Assembly: GCF_019711515.1 (NCBI RefSeq)
Contig: NZ_JAIGNO010000008.1
Span: forward strand, 62,001 to 126,000
Length of the DNA stretch: 64,000 nucleotides
Reading direction: 5' to 3'
Origin: Qipengyuania qiaonensis
GTDB taxonomy: Bacteria > Pseudomonadota > Alphaproteobacteria > Sphingomonadales > Sphingomonadaceae
Shown here: positions 43,471 to 52,652 of the stretch, in pieces
How positions within the stretch are numbered: position 1 is the stretch's first letter
How the letters are laid out: the number at the start of each line of letters is the position of its first letter
The notes under the pieces: generated by a model
The model's input: only the letters and a program-made list of their open reading frames with translations
Databases searched by the model: none
Told to the model about the DNA's origin: nothing
Program-made: the position numbers and the translations under genes

Positions 43471-44448
43471 CTAACCACCCGTTGCGCTCATATGCCGGGC
43501 CAATGCCGGTGCACGGCGCGTGATGTCGAATTCGTGCCTCAACGGCTTGCCGGCAAGCAGTCGATCGAGCGCTTGATCCAGCCCGTCAGGTCCGCCTGTT
43601 CGGATGATGTCGCGCAATTCGACCTTCTGATCGTGCCCTAGGCATCCATACACCGTCCCAGTCGCAGCGATGCGAATGCGGTTGCAGCCGGAACAGAAAT
43701 TGTCGCTCAGCGGCGTGATGAAGCCGATACGCGTGCCGGTTTCGGCAATGTCGAAATAGCGCGCCGGACCGCCGGTTCGGTGAGCGGACGGAATCAGCGT
43801 GAAATCCCGCTCCAGCGCCGCACGCACTTCTGCCAGCGGTAGATGGGTCGATTGGCGATCGATCGAAACTTCGCCCAGCGGCATGGCTTCGATCAAGGCG
43901 AGATCGAAGCCGCGCTCGCCGCACCAGGCAAGCAGAGCGGGCAGTTCCCGCTCGTTCAGACCACGCATGGCCACAGTATTGATACGAATGGCAAGGCCGG
44001 CTTCGCGGACCGCCTCTATTCCGGCAAGGACCCGGGCGAATTCGTCGCGCCGGGTAAGTCGCGCAAAACCTGCCGGATCGAGCGTGTCGAGGCTGACATT
44101 GATCCGGCGGACCCCGGCCTTGGCCAGATCCCCAGCCAGTTCCGGCAAGCGTGTACCGTTCGTGGTCAGGGTCACTTCTTCCAGGCCACGTTGCCGCAGC
44201 TTTGTGAGCCGCGCGATGAGATCGACTATCCCCTTGCGCACCAGCGGTTCGCCTCCGGTGAGCCTGATCCGCTTCACTCCGCGCCGGACCAAGTGCCGGG
44301 CCAGTTTCTCGATTTCTTCGAAGGTCAGCAATTCGCGCCGCGGAACGAACTGCATGTCCTCGGCCATGCAATAGGAGCAGCGCAGGTTGCAACGATCCGT
44401 GACGGAAAGGCGGACATAGTCAATTCTGCGACCGTGCGCGTCGTGCAT
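43471..44448 (-). CDS. moaA: GTP 3',8-cyclase MoaA
   Basis: The 325-residue radical-SAM enzyme carries out the first step of molybdenum-cofactor synthesis, turning GTP into 3',8-cyclo-GTP. It has the N-terminal cluster motif CNLRCSYC (Cys20, Cys24, Cys27), LTGGEPLVRKGI, and the C-terminal cluster CSGCNRIRIAATGTVYGC (C-x2-C-x13-C). It ends in the conserved Gly-Gly tail needed for activity. I start at ATG 44448, which gives the usual 12 residues before the RIDYVRLSVTDRC motif; a GTG at 44475 is also possible. No other Mo-cofactor gene is in the window, so it stands alone between a glucan locus and a methionine locus. Confidence 0.93.
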   Translation of the reverse strand: MHDAHGRRIDYVRLSVTDRCNLRCSYCMAEDMQFVPRRELLTFEEIEKLARHLVRRGVKRIRLTGGEPLVRKGIVDLIARLTKLRQRGLEEVTLTTNGTRLPELAGDLAKAGVRRINVSLDTLDPAGFARLTRRDEFARVLAGIEAVREAGLAIRINTVAMRGLNERELPALLAWCGERGFDLALIEAMPLGEVSIDRQSTHLPLAEVRAALERDFTLIPSAHRTGGPARYFDIAETGTRIGFITPLSDNFCSGCNRIRIAATGTVYGCLGHDQKVELRDIIRTGGPDGLDQALDRLLAGKPLRHEFDITRRAPALARHMSATGG

Positions 44449-44550
44449 GCACACATCTTTACACAGTGGCAGCACATGTCGAAACGGAATAATCGGCTCG
44501 CCGGGCTTTGGCGATGGTCTGAGATTGCCCGAAGGTGCCGCCTCGAGACC

Positions 44551-46581
44551 TTACGCGGAATTTCGCATCCGTCCGAACAGCGCCGGAAACGGGTCGATGG
44601 AGCGCGCTTTGCCCATCGCTTGCGCCAATGCGGGTGGAATGGAGATTTCCGCCGCGTGTGCTTGACCCTCGCTGAGGCCTACCGCGACCATGTAACTGCC
44701 GGGATCGATAACGAACTTGCCGTTCCTCTCGAAACGTCCGAGCTGATTGCCGCCGATCTCGAACAGTAGCCTGCGGCTTTCGCCTGCCAAGAGGGACACG
44801 CGCTGGAAATCCGACAGTTCGGAACGCCCGTATCCTCTGCCCGCTGGACGCTTCAAATAGAGCTGGACCGTCTCCAGTCCTTCGCGATCACCCACATTGT
44901 GCAGCACCGTGCTGACGACTACGCGGTCATGGCCCAGTTCGGCACTGTGGTCTTCGAGCGCGAACTCCGAAAATCCCAGCCCATGGCCCAGCGAAAGACC
45001 GGTGCGGCCCTTGTCGATCAGGCCTATAGATAGCCGTCCGCACGGAGCAAATTTCCCGGCCAGCACCTGAGCGATGGCATGGCCCGACGTTGTACCCAAC
45101 TGCCCTGCATGCAGCACGCATGGCAGTTTCTCCCCCCCGATATCGGGATCGAGCGGGCGCGAGCCCAGCGTAACCAGCACGACGTTGCCGTTTGCAACCC
45201 GCAGCGCTTCCAGCAGGGTCTGCTGTGCTTCACCCAGCTCGTCCGTCTCGCCAAGAACCACGATCACCGTTCGGGAACGGCGGGCAGCCTCACTGGCCAT
45301 GCCGATTGCCATTCTGTCGGCATTGACCAGTCTGCCCGACTGCGATTGGTCGCGCTCTTCGCGAAGGGCCAGGCCCGGAACGTATTTGTGCCTGAGACCC
45401 AGCGCGTCGAGACCGTCGATGAGGCTGGCCCCATCGCGGTTCGCTTGGGCGGTAGGCAGCGAACGGTCCGTTGCGGCGAGGCCCACGACGAGAATTGCGC
45501 CGGAGTCGACGCTCAGCGGAAGCAGGGCCGGTTCGTTGCGCAGGAGAACGATCGAATGCAGCGCCGCGTCGAGCGCAACCGTACGTGCGTCGCGGGGTGT
45601 TTGTGACCGCGACGGGCGTTCGTCCGGGCCATCCGCGCGAAACAGGCCAAGATCGTATTTCGCGCCCAGTACTCTGCGGACCGCATCGTCGATTTGCAGC
45701 GCGGTAATCCGGCCTTCGTTGAGCGCCGCCATGACGGCGCCGACCGAAAGGCCGACATAAGGTGCGCGGCGACTGTCCTGACCGGCTCCGCGTGCGACTT
45801 CGCCCCATTCGGCCAGATCGATCCCCTCGTATCCGCCGGGTCCGCCGATCGAGAAGGCTGGGCCATCGGCGTCGCCGCCAATGTCGAAGGCATCCTGAGT
45901 GACCGGGTCGAGCGCCACGCTTGCAGGCTGCGATTCGCGCAGAACACCGGCTACCAGCCTGAATTTCTCCGCTATCGTGTGAGGCATGCGACGATTGGTC
46001 CATGACGCATCGTCCACCCTGAGGCAGGCGAGAGAACCTTCGTCACTACCATCGTCGTGCTGGATTCCCCGCACGCTGGCCGATGCGAGCGACCGCGCCA
46101 GTAGTTCGGATGCGCTCCAGGTCGACGAAATGTCCGCTTCGGTAGGCCAACTGCTCAGCGACACGTCCGGTCCGAGCAGCCAGTTCTTCCCCGCATCGCG
46201 TGCTTCGCCGGCTATGATTCTAGTCGCATTCTCGACGATATCGGGTGCCCAGCTGGCTGACAGCGCGAAAGGGCTGGGCATGACGACCGTGTCGCCCCGG
46301 CCCAATTCGTCCGCGATAAGCAGCGGTATGCCAAGGCGTGTTTCCTCGATGGCAATGCGTCTGAACTTGGCGAGTTCGACCTGCGATCCGCTGCCGACCA
46401 GACCGCAGAGTTGACCACGCTTCAACTGATCGCGCAGATATCGCGTATCGCTGGTATCGCCCTGGGCCGGGACCGGGCGCAGCACGAGCTGACCGATTTT
46501 CTCTTCCGTCGACATGATATCGAGCAGGTCTTCGACGAAGCGCTCGCGTTCGGCGGCGTTCTGGGTTGGGCGTAGGGCCAT
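44551..46581 (-). CDS. GH3-family protein lacking recognisable catalytic residues
   Basis: The 676 residues follow the GH3 (BglX-like) plan: an N-terminal barrel (RFVEDLLDIMSTEEKIGQL, IPLLIADE), a middle domain beginning after AVRRVLGAKYDLGLFR, and a fibronectin-III-like end. In active members the barrel holds a KHF stretch, an Arg after DVSRDPRWG, and the nucleophile in a SDW/SDH motif. Here the equivalent stretches read CLRVDD, DVSLSSWPTEA and IGGPGGYEGIDLAEWG, so the nucleophile and several substrate ligands appear lost. There is no signal peptide, so it is cytoplasmic. It may be a pseudoenzyme with a binding or regulatory role. It is divergent from the ArsR-type regulator. Confidence 0.75.
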   Translation of the reverse strand: MALRPTQNAAERERFVEDLLDIMSTEEKIGQLVLRPVPAQGDTSDTRYLRDQLKRGQLCGLVGSGSQVELAKFRRIAIEETRLGIPLLIADELGRGDTVVMPSPFALSASWAPDIVENATRIIAGEARDAGKNWLLGPDVSLSSWPTEADISSTWSASELLARSLASASVRGIQHDDGSDEGSLACLRVDDASWTNRRMPHTIAEKFRLVAGVLRESQPASVALDPVTQDAFDIGGDADGPAFSIGGPGGYEGIDLAEWGEVARGAGQDSRRAPYVGLSVGAVMAALNEGRITALQIDDAVRRVLGAKYDLGLFRADGPDERPSRSQTPRDARTVALDAALHSIVLLRNEPALLPLSVDSGAILVVGLAATDRSLPTAQANRDGASLIDGLDALGLRHKYVPGLALREERDQSQSGRLVNADRMAIGMASEAARRSRTVIVVLGETDELGEAQQTLLEALRVANGNVVLVTLGSRPLDPDIGGEKLPCVLHAGQLGTTSGHAIAQVLAGKFAPCGRLSIGLIDKGRTGLSLGHGLGFSEFALEDHSAELGHDRVVVSTVLHNVGDREGLETVQLYLKRPAGRGYGRSELSDFQRVSLLAGESRRLLFEIGGNQLGRFERNGKFVIDPGSYMVAVGLSEGQAHAAEISIPPALAQAMGKARSIDPFPALFGRMRNSA

Positions 46582-46681
46582 GCCCACCGGTTTCCGGCAG
46601 AATGGTAAATATCAGGTTTGGATTTGAAATTTCGTCGCTGCGAAAGCACAATTGGTCGCCAACATCCTCAGGTGATTTACA

Positions 46682-46703
46682 GATATAAAAATATCTTTAT
46701 ATC
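46682..46703. promoter_or_regulatory. Palindromic operator of the ArsR-methyltransferase/met operon
   Basis: GATATAAA (46682-46689) and TTTATATC (46696-46703) form a perfect inverted repeat with a 6-base spacer. It ends ten bases before the regulator's ATG and also contains promoter-like A/T-rich hexamers. The position is ideal for autoregulation by the ArsR-type protein and for control of the downstream metF-metH genes. Confidence 0.65.
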
Positions 46704-46713
46704 ACCTGCTGCG

Positions 46714-47685
46714 ATGCGCACCGACACCCTCTTTCGCGCCCTGGCCGATCCGACGCGTCTCAGGATAATGCGTCTGCTCGGTTCGATGGAACTGGCCGTC
46801 GGAGAAGTGGCGCAGGTTCTCGGTCAGAGCCAGCCGCGGGTATCGCGTCATATCGGTATTTTGTGCGATGCTGGCCTTGCCGAACGTCGACGCGAAGGCA
46901 GCTGGGTGTTCCTGCGCGCGTGCGCCAGTATCGGCGAAGCGCCGCCGCTTAATGTTGCGATCGTCAACCTGTTGGCCGAAGCGGAAGCCGTCGATCATCG
47001 GTTCGCCGAGGAATGCGACCATGATCGGCGCAGGCTCGCCGAAATCCGCCAGCATCGGGAGAGTGAGGCCCAGGCCTATTTTTCCGACCATGCACATGAC
47101 TGGGACGAACTGCGTCGCCTTCATTCTCCGGACGAAGCTGTCGAAAAGAAGCTGGCCCATGCCCTTGGCGATGCGCCGTTGGGTCGCCTGCTCGACATAG
47201 GCACGGGCACGGGGCGAATGGCGGAACTGTTCGCCGAACGCGCCGAACGGATCGTCGCGCTCGACAAGAGCCTCGCAATGCTCCGCGTGGCACGGGCCAA
47301 ATTACAGCATTTCCCGACGGAGCGGGTTGAACTGGTGCAGGGCGATTTCGGCTCGCTGCCATTCGCCGCCGCGAGCTTCGATACCGTGCTTTTCCACCAG
47401 GTGCTGCACTTCGCACAGATGCCCGGCGCGGTGCTGGGGGAAGCCGCAAGGGTCACCCGACCTGGCGGACGGATCGCAATCGTCGATTTCGCCGCGCACC
47501 AGCGCGAAGAACTGCGGGACCGGCATGCCCATGCGCGCCTTGGTTTTGAGGACGGCCAGATGACGGGATTGCTCGATGGAGCGGGGTTCGAACCCACCGC
47601 GCCGATCGCGCTCGACGATGGCGAACTGATAGTGAAAATCTGGATTGCGCAGCGAAGCGCCGAAAGCAGGAAGGCAGAATTGTGA
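46714..47685 (+). CDS. ArsR-family regulator fused to SAM-dependent methyltransferase domain
   Basis: ATG 46714 is chosen because it opens directly with the winged helix (MRTDTLFRALADPTRLRIMR, then SQPRVSRHIGILCDAGL). Residues 1 to about 85 bind DNA. A linker leads to a methyltransferase fold with motif I LLDIGTGTGR at about 159-168, IVALDKSLAML, and ARVTRPGGRIAIVDF. This fusion is common beside metF/metH in alphaproteobacteria, where the methyltransferase-like part probably senses S-adenosyl-homocysteine or SAM (the SahR idea). Its stop overlaps the metF start (GTGA). The cysteine motif of metal-sensing ArsR proteins is absent, which supports a metabolite ligand. Confidence 0.85.
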   Translation: MRTDTLFRALADPTRLRIMRLLGSMELAVGEVAQVLGQSQPRVSRHIGILCDAGLAERRREGSWVFLRACASIGEAPPLNVAIVNLLAEAEAVDHRFAEECDHDRRRLAEIRQHRESEAQAYFSDHAHDWDELRRLHSPDEAVEKKLAHALGDAPLGRLLDIGTGTGRMAELFAERAERIVALDKSLAMLRVARAKLQHFPTERVELVQGDFGSLPFAAASFDTVLFHQVLHFAQMPGAVLGEAARVTRPGGRIAIVDFAAHQREELRDRHAHARLGFEDGQMTGLLDGAGFEPTAPIALDDGELIVKIWIAQRSAESRKAEL

Positions 47686-48608
47686 GCCCGACCCTCGATC
47701 AGATGCGCGAGGCCCAGCGCGCGCTCGAAGCGCCCCTTTTCTCCGGCCTGCCAGGCGATATCGACGTAAGTTTCGAGTTCTTTCCGCCCAAGAGCGAAAA
47801 GATGAACGGCACGCTGTGGCGCAGCGTGGAAACGCTCGCTCCTCTCGGCCCGCGTTTCGCCAGCGTCACTTACGGTGCCGGCGGCTCGACGCGTGAGCGC
47901 ACCCACCAACAGGTCGTGCGTATCCAGAGCGAGGCGGGCATTCCGGCTGCGGCGCACCTGACCTGTGTCGAGGCGACGCGTGAGCAGGTCGACGAGGTCG
48001 CGCGTCATTATTGGGAAGAGGGCATTCGTCACATTGTCGCGCTCCGTGGGGACCCACCCGACGGCCAATCGCGCTACGCCCCGTATCCCGGCGGCTATGC
48101 GAACGCCGCGGAATTGATCGCGGGGCTGAAGAATGTGGCCGATTTCGAGATTTCGGTTGCCGCCTATCCCGAAACCCATCCGGATTCGCCCGACCGTCAG
48201 GCCGATCTCGACAATCTCAAGGCCAAGTTCGATGCGGGGGCGACGCGCGCGATCACCCAATTCTTCTTCGATCCGCAATGCTTCTTCGATTTCCGCGATC
48301 GGGCAGTGGCGGCCGGGATCGAAGGCGAAATCGTGCCGGGTATCATGCCCGTTCTCAGTTTCGCGGCGGTCCAGCGCATGTCTGGCCTGTGCGGCACGGC
48401 CATCCCGTCCTGGATGGAAGGATTGTTCGACGGGCTCGACGATCGTCCCGAAGCACGCCAGCTGGTCAGCGCGACCATCGCCGCCGAACTGTGCCGCCGT
48501 CTGTATGCCGGCGGGGTACGCCAGTTCCATTTCTACACGCTCAACCGCGCGGAGCTGAGCTATGCGATCTGCCACATGCTCGGACTGCGCCCCAGGATAG
48601 AATCATGA
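47682..48608 (+). CDS. metF: Methylenetetrahydrofolate reductase
   Basis: The GTG at 47682 overlaps the upstream stop by four bases. The 308-residue protein has the MetF barrel with VSFEFFPPKSEKMN at about 30, TYGAGGSTR, HLTCVEATRE, IVALRGDPP with the FAD-side Asp, and ITQFFFDPQCFFDF. It reduces 5,10-methylene-THF to 5-methyl-THF using FAD, which the MetH proteins encoded downstream use as methyl donor. The ATGA overlap with the metH N-terminal gene couples their translation. The regulator, metF and both metH genes form one operon under the palindrome at 46682. Confidence 0.95.
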   Translation: MSPTLDQMREAQRALEAPLFSGLPGDIDVSFEFFPPKSEKMNGTLWRSVETLAPLGPRFASVTYGAGGSTRERTHQQVVRIQSEAGIPAAAHLTCVEATREQVDEVARHYWEEGIRHIVALRGDPPDGQSRYAPYPGGYANAAELIAGLKNVADFEISVAAYPETHPDSPDRQADLDNLKAKFDAGATRAITQFFFDPQCFFDFRDRAVAAGIEGEIVPGIMPVLSFAAVQRMSGLCGTAIPSWMEGLFDGLDDRPEARQLVSATIAAELCRRLYAGGVRQFHFYTLNRAELSYAICHMLGLRPRIES

Positions 48609-49645
48609 CCAAGCGCGAGGAATTCGAAGCTGCCGCCGCGCAGCAAATTCTGATCAAGGACGGACCCTATGGCACTGCCATCCAGCGGGCCAGGCTTTCG
48701 CCCGAGGACTATGCCGCAGGGACCGATCTCGAGCAGGAGCAGAAGGGCAACAACGATCTCGTCAATCTGACCCAGCCGGATGTGATACGCGGAATTTGCG
48801 ACAGCTATATCGACGCCGGGGCGCATATCCTCGCGACGAACACGTTCAATGCCAATCGCATCAGCCAAGCCGATTATGGCGCCGAACACCTGGTACACGA
48901 GATCAACGTCGCTGCCGCGCGCATCATTCGCGCAGCTATCGATGCCTGCGATGACGGTGTGCCGCGCTTTGTCGCGGGCGCGGTCGGGCCGACGAACAAG
49001 ACCTTGTCGCTGTCGCCGGACGTTGAAGATCCGGGATTCAGAGAGGTGACCTTCGATGAAATCGTCGAGGTCTATCGCGAACAATGTCTCGCGCTGATCG
49101 AAGGCGGGGCCGATTTCATTCTTGTCGAGACGGTGTTCGATACGCTCAACTGCAAGGCCGCGATCATGGCTGTGAAGCAGCTTGAAAGTGAGCTCGATCG
49201 AGATATCCCACTGATGATTTCGCTCACGCTTACCGATCTCTCCGGCCGCAATCTGTCGGGTCACACGGTGGAAGCCTTCTGGTACACGGTCAGGCACGCT
49301 AGACCGCTGACGATCGGGCTCAATTGCAGCTTCGGTGCGGAGCAGTTGCGCCCGCATGTTCAACTGCTGTCCGACATCGCCGACACCTGGTTGATGGCTT
49401 ACCCCAATGCCGGCCTGCCCAACGATCTCGGCGAATATGACGAACTGCCCGAGACGACTGCCGCGCTGACCCGCATCTGGGCGCAGAATGGCCGCGTCAA
49501 CGCGCTGGGTGGTTGCTGCGGTTCGACGCCCGAGCATGTCGCAGCGATGGCTGCAGCCATGAAGGGCCTCGCACCGCGCGTGTTGCCGACCGTTGCACCC
49601 GATATGCGGCTGGCCGGGCTCGAACCATTTTCGGTGGCAGCATGA
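48605..49645 (+). CDS. metH: Methionine synthase, homocysteine-binding subunit (split MetH N-part)
   Basis: The 346-residue protein is the zinc-dependent homocysteine S-methyltransferase barrel, domain 1 of cobalamin-dependent methionine synthase. It contains [22 protein letters not shown], and the three zinc cysteines: Cys241 (LNCSFG) and Cys304/Cys305 (GGCCGS). It ends [14 protein letters not shown], exactly where full-length MetH has the linker to its folate domain. The folate, cobalamin and activation domains are in the gene at 49748. The stop overlaps the start of a 33-codon ORF (ATGA). Split MetH is known in several alphaproteobacteria. Confidence 0.93.
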   Translation: MTKREEFEAAAAQQILIKDGPYGTAIQRARLSPEDYAAGTDLEQEQKGNNDLVNLTQPDVIRGICDSYIDAGAHILATNTFNANRISQADYGAEHLVHEINVAAARIIRAAIDACDDGVPRFVAGAVGPTNKTLSLSPDVEDPGFREVTFDEIVEVYREQCLALIEGGADFILVETVFDTLNCKAAIMAVKQLESELDRDIPLMISLTLTDLSGRNLSGHTVEAFWYTVRHARPLTIGLNCSFGAEQLRPHVQLLSDIADTWLMAYPNAGLPNDLGEYDELPETTAALTRIWAQNGRVNALGGCCGSTPEHVAAMAAAMKGLAPRVLPTVAPDMRLAGLEPFSVAA

Positions 49646-49743
49646 CCGAACGACGGTTCGAACGCATCGTCAAGCGTGACTTCGATGTCGGCGAAACCCT
49701 TTACGACGCAGTCGTGCCGGCGCGCGATTTCGAACGGACCTGA
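49642..49743 (+). CDS. 33-residue ORF between the two metH genes
   Basis: An ATG overlapping the metH N-part stop (ATGA) opens 33 codons, [20 protein letters not shown] and thirteen more, ending TGA five bases before the next start. The peptide is rich in Arg, Asp and Glu, with no membrane segment and no known domain. It fills the 102-base gap between the two metH genes with overlaps on one side and four bases on the other, a layout typical of translational coupling. It may encode a small linker or accessory peptide, or serve only to carry ribosomes across. I do not recognise a family. Conservation in related genomes would decide. Confidence 0.5.
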   Translation: MTERRFERIVKRDFDVGETLYDAVVPARDFERT

Positions 49744-49747
49744 ATCT

Positions 49748-52351
49748 ATGAACGATCGCACGACCGCCCGGTTCGTCAATATCGGCGAACGCACCAATGT
49801 GACCGGGTCAGCCCGGTTCAAGAAGCTGATCATGGCGGACGATTACGAAACCGCCGTCGAGGTCGCGCGCGATCAGGTCGAGAATGGCGCGCAGGTGATC
49901 GACGTCAATATGGACGAAGGCCTGCTCGATGCAGAAAAGGCCATGACCACCTTCCTCAAACTGATCGCCGCCGAACCCGATATCGCGCGGGTGCCGGTGA
50001 TGATCGACAGTTCCAAATGGAGCGTGATCGAGGCCGGGCTGAAATGCGTATCGGGCAAGCCGATCGTCAATTCGATCAGCATGAAGGAAGGCGAGGACGC
50101 GTTTCTCGGCCATGCCCGCAAATGCATGGCCTACGGTGCTGCCGTTGTCGTCATGGCGTTCGACGAGACCGGGCAGGCCGATACGAAGGAGCGCAAGGTC
50201 GAAATCTGCGCGCGGGCCTACGATCTGCTCACCGGTATCGGCTTCCCGCCCGAAGATATCATCTTCGATCCCAATATCTTCGCCGTGGCGACCGGGATCG
50301 AGGAGCATGATCGCTATGGCCTGGATTTCATCGAGGCGGTGGAAGAGATCAAGGCGCGCTGCCCGCATGCGAAAACGAGCGGGGGCCTGTCCAATCTGAG
50401 CTTCAGCTTCCGCGGCAACGAGACCGTCCGCCGCGCGATGCATTCGGTGTTCCTCTTTCACGCGATTCCCGCCGGGCTCGACATGGCGATCGTCAATGCG
50501 GGACAGCTCGACGTTTATGACCAGATCGATCCGCAATTGCGCGAGGCCTGCGAGGACGTGATCCTGATGCGCCGCGACGATGCGACCGAGCGGCTGATCG
50601 AGCTTGCCGAAAGCTACAAGGGCAAGAGCGCGGCCGATGAAAAGGCGGCGGAGGAATGGCGCGGATGGGATGTGCGCCGACGGCTGGAGCATGCGCTGGT
50701 CAAGGGCATCGATGCGCATGTCGTCGCCGATACGGAGGAGGCACGCCAGCAATTCGACCGCCCCATCGAAGTGATCGAAGGCCCGCTGATGGACGGCATG
50801 AACGTCGTCGGTGACCTGTTCGGCAGCGGCAAGATGTTCCTGCCGCAGGTGGTCAAATCCGCCCGCGTGATGAAGAAGGCAGTGGCCCACCTGATCCCGT
50901 TCATCGAGGCGGAAAAGGAAGAAGGCGCGCGCGCCAAGGGCAAGATCGTGATGGCGACCGTCAAAGGCGACGTTCACGATATCGGGAAGAATATCGTCGG
51001 CGTCGTCCTGCAGTGCAACGGCTACGAAGTAATCGATCTGGGCGTAATGGTGCCGTGGTCGAGGATTCTCGAGGCGGCCAACGAAAACGATGCCGATATG
51101 ATCGGTCTGTCGGGCCTGATCACGCCCTCGCTCGACGAGATGGTGACCGTTGCGGAAGAGATGAAGGCGGCGAACATGACCATGCCCCTGCTGATCGGCG
51201 GGGCGACGACCAGCAAGGTGCATACGGCGCTGCGGATCGATCCGGCCTATCCGGGGCCGGTCATCCATGTGCTCGACGCGAGCCGCGCGGTTGGCGTCGC
51301 CAGTCGTCTGCTGTCCGACACCCAGCGCGACGGGTTCGTGGACGAAACGGCGACCGAGTACGCCAAGGTTCGTGAGGCACGTGAGGGGAAGGCGCAGAGC
51401 GTACTGCTGACCCTCGACGAAGCCCGCGCCAACTACTTCGATGCCTATCTGAGCGACAAGGCGGCGCCTCCCTTGCAGCCCGGCTTACATAGGTTCGGGA
51501 ATTGGGCGCTTGCCGATCTGCGGGATTACATCGATTGGACCCCGTTCTTTCGGGCCTGGGAATTGCATGGCACCTATCCGAAAATTCTCGACGACGAGGT
51601 GGTGGGGGAAACTGCGCGGCAGCTCAAAGCCGATGCCGATGCCATGCTGGACCGGATAATCGGTGAGAAGTGGCTGACAGCCAAGGGGGTGGTCGGGTTC
51701 TGGCCCTGCGCGCGCGACGGCGACGACGTTACCATTCACGATGCAGAAGGCGAAACGCACACGGTTCTGCCGTTCCTGCGCCAACAGGTGAAAAAGAGCC
51801 GCGACCGGGCGAATATGTGTCTGGCCGACTTCATCGATCCGGCAGGTGACTGGATCGGCGGTTTCGCGGTCGGCATCCACGGCATCGAGGAGCATTCGAA
51901 GCGTTTCCTTGCCGACAAGGACGACTATTCGGACATCCTTCTGAAGGCGCTGGCCGATCGCTTTGCCGAGGCATTCGCCGAGCGGCTGCACCAGCATGTC
52001 CGTACCGACCTGTGGGGCTATGCACCGCAGGAACAGCTGACCAACGAGGCCCTGATCAAGGAAGAATATCGCGGCATCCGTCCGGCTCCGGGCTATCCCG
52101 CCTGCCCGGATCACAGCCTCAAGCCGATTCTGTTCGGCCTGCTAGATGCGCAAGCGCAGACGGGCATCAGTCTGACCGAGAATTTCGCCATGTATCCCAC
52201 CTCGGCGGTCAGCGGCTTCTATTTCGGTCATCCAGAGGCGGAGTATTTCGGTGTGGCCCGGATCGGGCGCGACCAGCTGGAAGACTATGCTGCCCGCCGC
52301 GGTGTGGACATCGCCACTGCGGAGCGCTGGCTGCGGCCAAACCTGGATTGA
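49748..52351 (+). CDS. metH: Methionine synthase, folate/cobalamin/activation subunit (split MetH C-part)
   Basis: The 867-residue protein opens [20 protein letters not shown], the start of the pterin-binding domain 2. The cobalamin cap and Rossmann domain follow, with GDVHDIGKN (His410, the lower axial ligand of cob(III)alamin) and [24 protein letters not shown]. The SAM-binding reactivation domain is last, with RYGFGYPACPD-like [11 protein letters not shown]. It transfers the methyl group of 5-methyl-THF to cob(I)alamin and then to homocysteine held by the N-part. ATG 49748 is five bases after the small ORF's stop. The preceding gene supplies the zinc domain in trans. The glycine-riboswitch leader begins about 60 bases after the stop. 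Confidence 0.95.
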   Translation: MNDRTTARFVNIGERTNVTGSARFKKLIMADDYETAVEVARDQVENGAQVIDVNMDEGLLDAEKAMTTFLKLIAAEPDIARVPVMIDSSKWSVIEAGLKCVSGKPIVNSISMKEGEDAFLGHARKCMAYGAAVVVMAFDETGQADTKERKVEICARAYDLLTGIGFPPEDIIFDPNIFAVATGIEEHDRYGLDFIEAVEEIKARCPHAKTSGGLSNLSFSFRGNETVRRAMHSVFLFHAIPAGLDMAIVNAGQLDVYDQIDPQLREACEDVILMRRDDATERLIELAESYKGKSAADEKAAEEWRGWDVRRRLEHALVKGIDAHVVADTEEARQQFDRPIEVIEGPLMDGMNVVGDLFGSGKMFLPQVVKSARVMKKAVAHLIPFIEAEKEEGARAKGKIVMATVKGDVHDIGKNIVGVVLQCNGYEVIDLGVMVPWSRILEAANENDADMIGLSGLITPSLDEMVTVAEEMKAANMTMPLLIGGATTSKVHTALRIDPAYPGPVIHVLDASRAVGVASRLLSDTQRDGFVDETATEYAKVREAREGKAQSVLLTLDEARANYFDAYLSDKAAPPLQPGLHRFGNWALADLRDYIDWTPFFRAWELHGTYPKILDDEVVGETARQLKADADAMLDRIIGEKWLTAKGVVGFWPCARDGDDVTIHDAEGETHTVLPFLRQQVKKSRDRANMCLADFIDPAGDWIGGFAVGIHGIEEHSKRFLADKDDYSDILLKALADRFAEAFAERLHQHVRTDLWGYAPQEQLTNEALIKEEYRGIRPAPGYPACPDHSLKPILFGLLDAQAQTGISLTENFAMYPTSAVSGFYFGHPEAEYFGVARIGRDQLEDYAARRGVDIATAERWLRPNLD

Positions 52352-52410
52352 CCGGGGCGCGGTAATCGCGCAGGGCTGTTCTGTCGGCTGCAGGAGCGAT
52401 TCTGCGGCAG

Positions 52411-52596
52411 GCGCGCATGGGAGAGCCCGGACGGCGACGTCCATCCGGCGCCGAAGGAGCAACCGCCCCGGAAACTCTCAGGCCAAGGGACCGTGCGCAC
52501 CATCGACACTCTGGAAAGCGCCTCTGCACATGCGGTGGCCACCGAAGGGGTAAGCGTACTCATCAGTGCGCCAGTCTCTCAGGTTTCCCGACAGAG
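52411..52596 (+). promoter_or_regulatory. Tandem glycine riboswitch (two aptamers) in the gcvT leader
   Basis: Aptamer 1 spans about 52411-52498. P1 pairs GCGCGC (52411-52416) with GTGCGC (52493-52498), and the core has GGAGAGC, GCGCCGAAGGAGCAA and CTCTCAGG (52475-52482). Aptamer 2 spans about 52509-52596. P1 pairs CTCTG (52509-52513) with CAGAG (52592-52596), and the core has TGGAAAGCG, CACCGAAGGGGTAAGCG and CTCTCAGG (52576-52583). The linker is about ten bases. This is the classic tandem gcvT-type riboswitch that turns the glycine-cleavage operon on when glycine is high. The start of gcvT follows 57 bases after aptamer 2. Confidence 0.95.
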
Positions 52597-52652
52597 GGGG
52601 CATGGATCACAGCCGCTCCGGCAACGGGGCCGCCATGCTGTCGGGATAGTTG

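Noticed and set aside
47583-47594. GGTTCGAACCC, resembling a tRNA T-loop
   Set aside because: It lies in the methyltransferase coding sequence, and no acceptor, D or anticodon stems flank it.
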